In this document: one piece after another, positions 50,841-61,000 of the stretch
How positions within the stretch are numbered: the stretch's first letter is position 1
Layout of the letters: each line of letters starts with the position of its first letter
DNA from: Astropecten irregularis
Lineage: Eukaryota > Echinodermata > Asteroidea > Paxillosida > Astropectinidae
Direction of reading: 5' to 3'
NCBI GenBank assembly: GCA_963971285.1
Contig: OZ020254.1
Span: 2,418,001 to 2,482,000 of the forward strand
DNA length: 64,000 nt
The notes under the pieces: generated by a model
The model's input: only the letters and a program-made list of their open reading frames with translations
Databases searched by the model: none
What the model was told of the DNA's origin: nothing
Translations under genes and position numbers: made by a program

Positions 50841-51926
50841 ACATCTGTTGAAGTATATAGCTAAATATTATGCGCGCGCACTATGACGTATATCAACTTT
50901 CAACCAATGAACAGTGGGCTATCACGACAGGTTTAGACACTCAATAATTCAGATTAATATTTATCCGCACGTTTGAACTTCCTTACTCAAGAGGAATGCA
51001 TCACTGCAATTTATTACCAAACCACTTCAAAATGAAATTATCTAAAATGATTGATAAGGCTGTAATAATGGGCTTCAGGTATAAAAATCTATTTATCTTG
51101 AATCCCTTGACAAAGATCCTGCTATAGGTTCGAAACGTCAGGCCCTCCTAACTCTAAGCATAAAAATGAACCTGATCGGTTTTGAGTGTGGCTATTTTCA
51201 TGCGCGTGCCATTTTCATGTACGTAGGCCTATACTTGCATATGCTGCAATATTTCCTTTGTGAAAGATGTTTCATTGTCTGACTAAACTGGTGTTTTTAA
51301 CCGCCAAAGTCACCACAAAATAATGGTATAATATTAATTTACCGAGGATCGATATTCATGTACTAAGATGGACATTCCCGTATAGTCGTGCACAAAACTT
51401 TACTTAGGCCCTATCTATTTTTAAACAAACCAATGAACTTGAAATTAACAAATATTCACATTCGGAGTATTCTTTGTCTTCTATTAAAAATATGGATCGT
51501 ACAAAAACATGTCTTTAAAATGAAATGTCTCCCCGATGTCTTCCAAAATGTTCACGTTTCAATATTCATTTTTTTCAATTCAGATAAACATTTATTTCAT
51601 ACTTCATGAAATATGGTGCAGCAGATCACATCATAAGTTGGAAAAAAATTATATTGGAAATACAGTTTGTATAACAAAGAAAGCAAACACAAATAGATTA
51701 AGGATAAATACAATTTAGACGCTATAACCTGTCTGTCTCCCTAAGTAAAACCCTATTTGTAACCGATAATAATGAACATTAATCTTCAACAATAATCATC
51801 TTGTAACAAACTAATCAGTCCAAACTCAAAAACTAGCTGATGCTCAGGCACCATCAACTCCTTTGCCATGATTGTATCATCTTTCCTAGTTTCCAATCCT
51901 AAAGACCGAAGATGTTGATTAGCCGT

Positions 51927-52050
51927 CTAGATGGCCTTCCATGCCGCCGAGAAACCATTCCCTGCACCGGCCATGTCCGTCACTAGGCGGATCTCCATGC
52001 GGTTGCCGAGCGATATGATGTTCCCGTTGGGCACCTCATTGCCACAGAAA
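51927..52050 (-). CDS. CAP/CUB gene: terminal CUB2 exon
   Basis: Acceptor TTTCAG|TTTC. Encodes FCGNEVPNGNIISLGNRMEI, RLVTDMAGAGNGFSAAW and stop TAG at 51927, a complete C-terminus with no tail or anchor, so the protein is likely soluble. Confidence 0.95.
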
Positions 52051-55000
52051 CTGAAAATCAAACACAATCAATCATTGAATTTAAGTTCACCGTATATTGT
52101 CCTTATTCCCTCCGAATTGTCCCCTTATTTCCGAGTCTCCAGAATTATACGTGGTTGACTAAAGAAATTAAGTAGGATTAATGTTCGTCCCCTGTAGAAA
52201 TTGTCTCGTTAATATAACTTAGGCAAAACAAATCGTCGACCGTGTCTAAAACTTTACGACAATAAGAAGTTCCCGCTCGATTCCGAGTCCTAGTCACGAG
52301 TCATTATATACAAATCTGGAACTTGTGTGTCACATTTCGGCAATAAAGAAAAAGACTGTTTGGAGGAATTGGACACACCGTAACGGGGCAGTTATAGTCG
52401 AAGAATGCATACAAGAAAGGATTCCGTACCTAGAACGTATCCGTTTGAAATAATTATGGGAAAATGAAACATTTCAACCTATCGATTTTACGGTGTTTTT
52501 TTTTTTAATACGTTTTGAATTATCAAAAATTACAATTTAAATTCAGTGTCTGTTGATGGGGTGAAACGGAGGCTCAAGCTCAGGCTCAGGTTCCATTTCG
52601 TGAATCCATTCTAAAATAACTGGTATCAAAATAGAGGCTTTTGGCTGCGGTTCGGAAGTAGATTCTCTGGTTTGAAAAGGAAAACAGAGCTTCAGCTTCA
52701 ATGAAAAATCACAACCTATATTTTCAGCATGGCACAGCTGGAGCCTGAGCCTGAGCCTGAGCCTGAGCCTCCGTTTCGTAAACCCCCAATATTGCCGTGT
52801 CCCAATTCCCTGGCTAGCTGTGGCTGCAAATTACGCATGTACCCATGGCAGCCACTAGCCAGTGACTGCAGCCATTTCCATAGACTTGTGTGTTATTTGC
52901 AGTCGCAGCCAGATAATTGGGACACGGCCAAATATTCAAGATAGTGGTTATAGATTGGTACGGCCTGCACTTTTAGTTTTAGAAACTTTCTCTCTGACAA
53001 CACTTACACCATAGGCTGTCGTTCATTACCGATGCGAACAGTGAGTCTGTCAAAGTCGCACGCAGCTTGATCCTCGATGCCAAAGTTCGGTCTGAAGGAT
53101 AGACGAACCCTCTTCTTGTTCGCTACCTATACACGGTTCATGTCATGACAGTCACGGTGACAGAGAACGAAGGGGAAAAGTGGAGAAAGTTAGTTGAGCC
53201 GGTATAATGAAAGATGCACCAAAACGATTTCTGTCGTCGGGTACTACACAAACCTCGATGATGGCATCATCATTGGGTGAAAACTTTTCGAAATATTTCA
53301 AACTGTTATACGGTCATTCTGTCAAAAATCAGGATATTGACGAATAAACCAAACGAGAAACTGACTGGGTAAGTTAAAGTCATTGAAAGGTGAACTTTCA
53401 AGAAGACTTGACTGGATTGGGATTAGAACCTGAGACCCACCGGTCCAAGGAATATACCGGTGCGGTGCTCGGACTATACCAACTGAACTCTCCAACCCTT
53501 GGGGTGTGCCAAATTGTTAATTACGTGTATGCCTACCCTCGTTCGTATGTCAGTCAGGATCCACTAAACCACATTTTAACACGGACCCTTCAAGTTCACG
53601 CACTATTCTGAACACGTTTGCAGTTTTATGTAAATTATACTTGTGTTTATAGCAATTGAACACGGTCCGTCTAGCAATTAAACGCTGTATGTTTAGGAAA
53701 CCGGCACGCGTGTTTAAACTGCGGTTCAGAACATGATTCTCAAACTTAATATTCCAATGCAGGCAAGAACAACAAAGTGACGGCTTTTCGAAACATAGGT
53801 CTAGAAATGTTTTTGTAGTGTTTTCGGCACTTCCTCACGTTTAATGACAACTAGGTGTATATGAAGAAAGGTTTTATATATCATATGATTGCTTATATTG
53901 TTGTTCTAATTTTACTGTTGTGATCTTGTTTTGCTTGAATGAAACTTAAGAAAATATCGTAAAGCACATGCAGGCCTACCTCGATGACCCACAAGCAATC
54001 CAAGTCGTTGTCATACTCTTGCGGATAGTTGGGGGATTTGATGTTGCCTTTCTTGCCTGTGATGGTACCGCCACAGACTGGAGCTACAAGGAGACGTGAA
54101 ATATAAACACAAATAAAAAAAATATGTATAGGCCTTGTATATCAGGTGAAAGTCAAGCACGCGGGAAAACTGTCGCACATAATACACTTGAAAAGGTGAT
54201 AACATTCACTCTGCCAGTTGTAAGTGTCAAAGGTAATTACTTTGGTTTTTGTCAAGGAAAGTACAGATTCATGGGCAAAAATATCAAGGAACCGATACAG
54301 CAACAGTCATCTGTGAACATTTCAGTCCCATACGGTGCCCACTTTTGAGAAAACAGTGAAAAACGGCCACAGTATTTGTATGATCTTTTCCCTTTTTTTT
54401 GTTTTGATCTTTAAAGATTAAAAATTTTGGTCACTGGTTTTAGTCTTTTCCTTATAAATACAGCATCATTTAGGCAGGCAATTTTATAGGTATGTTTCTA
54501 CCATCATCATCTTTATATCCTGTAAGTTATACGTAAATCAGTGAACATTTCTGTTTCGGTATGCTACCAAAGTATGATATATTACCTTTAAGGCTCCCCT
54601 GTTGCGATGTCATTACCACACAGCCTTAAATACGACACTTGATAGTGACAAACGTATTTACCTGCTTCCGTTTCCTCTTTGCCGCCATTTAGCTGGTACG
54701 ACGCCATGAAGCCGCCCTTGTTGACAGAGCCATCACTATGGAAGATCAAAACCATCTCGTTGCCCTGTGACGTCACTGCTGGTGGATTCACGTTGCCACA
54801 AAATCTATCCCATAACAAAGTCATGATGATATCAAATGCCAGGTAATCAAGATTCACTTTCACGAAAGCGTCTATTTCAACCACCAGTTGTCTTTCGTTT
54901 TACTCTCTAAATGCAAAAGAGTGAAAAATACCACTCGATCGTTCAAAATCGAGTTGTCCTTCATATGGCTCTTTAAAAAGAGTGGTAGTTATTCCACTCT

Positions 55001-58000
55001 TTTGGAGTGGTTTTCACTTTGGACCAGAGTGAAAAATCACTCAAAATGATGCAAACTTCATTCTAAAAGAGTGGAAGACAGCTCGAAAAAGAGTTGTCCT
55101 TCATATGGCTTTTCAAAGAGTGGCTTTTCACTCTTTTGCATTGAGAGAGTACGATTAGTTTTTTTTTTTGGATAATCGTAATGAGCACAAAATGTTTGTT
55201 TCTCCATCGATAATCAGACATTATGGGCGTTTACGAAACGGAGGCTTAGACTCAGGCTAATGCTCCAGCTCTGTCATCATTATGCTGAAAATATAGGTTG
55301 TGGTTTTTCATTGACGCTGAATCTCTGTTTTCCTTTTCAAACTAGAGAATCTGAACTGAACCGCAGCCAAAAGCTTCTGTTTGATATCCGTTATGTCAGA
55401 ATGGATTCATGAAAATGGAACCGGAATGATGCGACTTTTGTCATTGGTCAACCATTGGCTCAGCTGTTGACATAAATGCATTAGACTATACCTGTTATAG
55501 TCTAATTGCCTGTACTTTGTAGGCTGATATGTCAAAATGTCATCTGTAACTGAACGTACTTGGTGCTTGACGAACCGGATGCACCGTTAGGCTTGATTTG
55601 TAGGTAATCCCAACTGCACTGTCTCTCTGCTTCTATGTCCATGTACGCAACATCCAGGGTCACTGTTTGGTCACTCTTCCCCTATAATAGTAATTAGCTC
55701 GCTATTAAAAAATGTATTGGATATGGCGTCGATGCTATGAAAATACCTGGTTATTTCTAGAGGTTTCGTGGGCTGATTATCACAAGGAACGGGTACAAAA
55801 TGGAGGACATGTCAATCTTCCGCATGCTTTTGCGCCCATTCTTAGGGCCTTCACGAAATGCGGCTTGAAGTTGAGGCTAGGCTTGGGATTTAATATGCTA
55901 CTGCCATTTTGTGTCCTAAATGAAATGAAGGGCTTGAGATACATGGCGAAGCTGAAGCCTTTTTTCGGCTTCGTCTAGCCAGATGACTGGTTTCATATTG
56001 AAGGCCCTGTGAAGATGTGCCATCTACATGTGCATGTATTAATTTGTAACACCTGCTACAAACCAAACATTTCATTTTGGTCCGTTTTCCCTATGCGATT
56101 TAAACGCCGTGAGTGATAGTTGAAATCTAAATTACTAAAATGTCAAGAAGGCAATCGGCACAAACACGATCACAAATACAGTGATTCGAAGAAGTATCGG
56201 GTTCAAATCCCACTTCAGTAAGTTTGGTTTGCTTTCCTAGAAGACCAAAACTTGTTGCCAAATTGTTGTATAAGATAGAAGACGAATTGCTAACCCGTAT
56301 GATCCATCGGCAGTGTGTGTTTATGCTATAAGGCGCAGGCCAGTTTGGCGATGTGATATCTCCAGAATTAGCCACCAATGTCCCACCACATGCTATACAA
56401 TGGGAAAACAAAAAAAGTAAGTTTGTACAGTGTATTGGAAACTAGGAATATTGACTTTTCATCAATAAAAACAATATACAGTAAAACCTCGATAACTCAA
56501 ACTTGGATAACTCAAAAGTCCACTTAACTCAAAGTGATGCTTCGTTCCCGCCGAAAGAATAGGTTTTTGTGTACATAAATACTTCTGTATGTCAAATTAC
56601 CCGTGGCCAAAACCCTGCTTAAGTCACATTTTTGTCCCTCGGAACAATAAAAAAAATGGTAGCTGAGTCTGCCCTTATCAGGTGATGTAGGTATATAATT
56701 GAAAATGAAGTACATGTACATGCAATTTGGGCTATGTAACATGCCACTTCTATTGTGAGTCAATCCCCCTACTTTATGTGCACAAACCCGCATGAAGACG
56801 ACTGACAATTCAAGTTGAGTTAGTCAAAGTCTGGATAACTCAAAGTTGACATTCATTCCCTTGAGGTTGGAGTTATCGACTGTAATGGCAACAACTAAAC
56901 TGAGCGTTCATCACAAATCATCACAACTCATTTACATCTTCCTTATATAAATTTTAAATGACAGTCATTCCTCAGGGGGTACAGGTTTTGGTGGCCATGC
57001 CTTATATTTGTTGACAATTTGTTCTTCCTTTCTGAGATCGCGGCCGGGGTTCGTTGCTGTCCAACTTTAAAATCAGAACTTTGAACCTTCGGTATGAAAA
57101 GGCAACATGACTTTAATACAGATAAGAAAATGGCATAACATGATACAGTGAGTCTGCACAACTCTTGATGATGATGATGATGAACAGCATTTCTCCAGCG
57201 CCGTTAATCTGTAGAATACATTCAAAGGCGCCGGCTCTCATAAAATGTTTGTCATTTGCACATTTACTGGAAAAGGTAGGTTTTGAGCTGTGATTTGAAG
57301 GTTTCAAGACTGGTTGAGTTTCTCAAGTACATTGGCAAAGCGTTCCAAAGGCGCGGAGCAATCGACGAAAAAGCTCTGTCTCCATACATTTTCAGGCGGG
57401 TATTGGGTACGTGGAGAATCAGTCCTGCCGTACGTAGCCCTGGCCGTTGTTGACGTACGCTTACTAGCTCAGCCAAGTAGTTAGGAGACTGGTTGTTGAG
57501 GGCCTTGAATGTGAGCAGTAAGATCTTAAACTGCACTCTCAGTTGAACGGGTAGCCAATGAAGGTCATGTAGTATTGGCGAGATGTGGTCGTATTTCCTG
57601 GTGCCAGTGAGAAGACGTGCAGCTGCATTCTGGATTTTCTGGAGGCGATTTATGGCCGATGATGGTAGACCAGCATAAAGACTATTGCAGAAGTCCAGCC
57701 TCGAGGTTACCAGAGCATGAATGAGATTATTAGCAGCATCACGGGTGAGGTAAGATCTGATCTCTGCAATCCTGCGGAGTTGGTAGTATGCAGACTGACA
57801 TATGTACGATATGTGTTTGTCCATGGTCATTGTTTTGTCAAATATCACACCAAGATTTCGAGCCATGTCGCTTGGAGACACTGCCTCCTCGCCAACTAGA
57901 ACAGTAGTATCCTTGATGGCACTTCTCATGTGTGTAGAGGACAGGAGAAGATACTCAGTCTTCTTCTCGTTGAGCTTGAGGAAATTGGCTTTCATCCAGC

Positions 58001-61000
58001 TGCGAATCTCTTCAATAGCAGTGGCCAAGGTAGCAGTAGCCTGTTCCACGGCGTCACCAGATTTAGGATCGAAAGTGATGTACAGCTGGGTGTCATCAGC
58101 ATAGTAGTGAGCTGCAAGACCATGTCGTTGTATGATGGCTGCAAGTGGAGAGACGTACAAGGTAAAAAGGAGAGGACCAAGAACCGATCCTTGTGGTACG
58201 CCGAAATGCATGATGGTCTCGGGCGATAGCTTGCCGTTTATAACCACAGCTTGTCTCCTGTTGTCCAGATAAGAGGTGAGCCATTTGAGAGCAGCTTCTT
58301 CGATTCCAAAATCATACCTCAGTCTCCTGAGTAGGATTACATGATCAATGGTATCAAAGGCGGCCGTCAGGTCTAACAGAACTAAGGCAACTGCTTTCTT
58401 GTCGTCAATTGATGTCAGAATGTCATCAGTGATCTTCACAAGAGCGGTCTCAACGCTGTGTTGTTTCTTATAAGCTGACTGAAGGCTCTGATGAAGGTTG
58501 TTGTCTTGCAGATAGGCTGTCAGACGACTTGCGACGATTTTCTCAATCACTTTAGCAAGGAATGGCAGATTGGAAATTGGGCGGTAATTGGCCAGTTCAT
58601 TTTGATCTAGTGTAGGTTTCTTAAGTACCGGGGTAACATAAGCTGATTTAATGTCATCAGGAACAATTCCATCACGCAATGATGCGTTTACAATGTTAGT
58701 GATAGGAAGGGCTAGCAGATCACAATTCTGCTTAACAAGTTGCAAATGGCAACATGTAATAGGAATGTTCTGCATGGAAACGCTTTTTGTTGGAACGAAA
58801 TACTGCTACAGTTGGCACTGGTGCTTGTGTTTGAGGTATGTGGGTAATATTATAATCCGAGCTAAGACGCACACTCACTTGGACCTCCATCAACTGTATT
58901 ACCGTCTGAGCTGCCTCCGTTGGGCCCTGGCGGCCCAACGGGGTTAGAGACCGGGGCTCCCCCACCACCCTCTACCGGTTGGTCTGGTGCTCCACCACCT
59001 TGGGATGGTCCGGACTCATCGGTGCCGTCACTGCCCCCGTTCTCTGGTACCTGGTCAGGAAGACCTACAAAGGTATTTCAAGTTCAAAGCAAAGAATCGC
59101 AAAAACTATCATTAAATAACCACAAGGGAAACTGACTGAATTTTAAAGTGACTTGAAAAGTGAACAAAGAAAAATGACTGGAGTGGGATTCGAACTTCCC
59201 CAGATGCGACCTCCGAACTTCACTTGTTAATTTCATGAAATGAAAAAAAATCCTCCTTCGGACCGGATTTGAACCAGTGACCTATGGATGTCAATACAAT
59301 TACATTCTACAGTCCACCGCTCTACCAACTGAGCTACCGAAGGAACGATATCAATCTTTGAACTCTTTTATCTCTAGTCTAATTAATTCATGAGTTTCGC
59401 AATCCAACCACAGCGATGCGTTGTGCATACAGTGTAATGTAAATAGACAGCTGTGTTCTGGACTGGAGCCTATAGTGCAGAAAATGTATTATTTCTACCT
59501 ATCGGTATTAATTAAAACATTTTGGCGCCAATTTGAAGATCTTACCGCATAGTTCTCCGTCTATGCAAGACGTGTATCCGGTGGGACACTGGCTGCAAGG
59601 TGTACCGCTGATGTACGGCTTCATACCGTTGTAGTTCCCACTGTGCGAAGGAAAAATGTAATCAGTTGTTTTCAGTGTTATAATGATGATGTACATAACA
59701 ATTTTACTAGTTCTTTTGTTTTTAATTCGAGGATTTGGAATGACTAGTAACAAAGACAAAGATTTGGTTTCGTTGTACGGTAAGCAAGTATTGGCCCGAA
59801 TGAAAGAATAGTTTACAAAGAATACAAAGTTAAATTGCAATTTAAGTTAGCTAGAAGTCCAATTCATTTCGTTTGACATTTTCTACTTCAATTATTATCA
59901 TTAGTTTGGGGGACATATGCTGCTCCTTAATCATACGGTATAATTGATAAATGCTGTTGTGGCTGTGCCAATTTCTAATGGTGTTTTGTTATTGTTGCAG
60001 TTGAAGTGATGTAATATTGTTGGTAGCTGCTGCTTTTCTGTTACAGCAGTTCTTGTTTATGGGAACCGGCTCGGTGGTTGTCGTGGTCAGAGTCCTGCTG
60101 TCGTTCAGTTGTTAGTATTATTATTTTATTCAGAATTCATCATCAACTTAAGATACAGTTGATTCATTCTTGGATAACCCAATACAGCCAAAAGGCTTAT
60201 TGCCACTGGGGCCAATAAATAAAATCAGATAACGTTACGAGTAGCGACAAAAACAAAACTTATAACTTAAACCTAAACCTTTTGAGAAATTTGAAACTTT
60301 TCAAACTCCTGAAAAGTTAAAAGTTTTTCAGTTAAAAGACCGGTAAAAAGTCCAACTAATTTACAATCACATCGGACCTCCATATTAATATTATTTTGAA
60401 AATGAAAACCATGTTTAATTGTTCGAAGTTACCCTTCGCCGTAGTTGCAGACCAGTAAGGAGGCCGGCGACCAACCGTTCAGACCCGGTATGGACTGGCA
60501 CGTCCTCAAAGCACAACCCACAAACTGAGTCTCGGCCCAAACAACCTGGAGGAGACGGATGACAAATCAGGACAAAAAATGAGATAATGACGTCCTGTAC
60601 TTTGTTTACAACATTCTCGCTCAATTAGTCGCCTCCGCATGGCGCAGTTCGCGATGACATATTAACTATTCAACATTAATCTCAATTCTCAGAAACGCAG
60701 CCGCGGCATCGCTCGTACAATTATTGAGGGTAATCCAATGCTAACAGGTCATTCATTTTTGGTACCGTCATTTTCTGTCCGAGCATGTCAAGGGAACTGA
60801 GTCGGGAAACAAGATGGATTGGCAAGATTTATCATGACGTAATCAAATAAGAAGCAGCAGCGAATCCGACCTCCGCTGGACGGGAAAAAAAAGTTGGTAT
60901 TAAATAATTATGAGCTGACGCAGGCAGCAGGCAGCTAGTCGCGTACGTAACAAGGCAAATTGCATAAGGCATTGTTGTAAACGTCGAAACGCATTAACCT

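Larger units (their letters stand above)
47935..51926. other. Intergenic DNA between MIF4G and CAP/CUB genes
   Basis: It contains the two inverted repeats (48262, 48903), the MITE at 50490 and a dispersed repeat near 51050-51170. The MIF4G promoter or non-coding first exon probably lies here (about 48-50 kb), but no start site or splice donor was convincing. AT-rich sequence 51170-51900 shows nothing. Confidence 0.45.

Noticed and set aside
57717-58229. Plus-strand ORFs over the LINE
   Set aside because: Antisense shadows of the reverse transcriptase frame.
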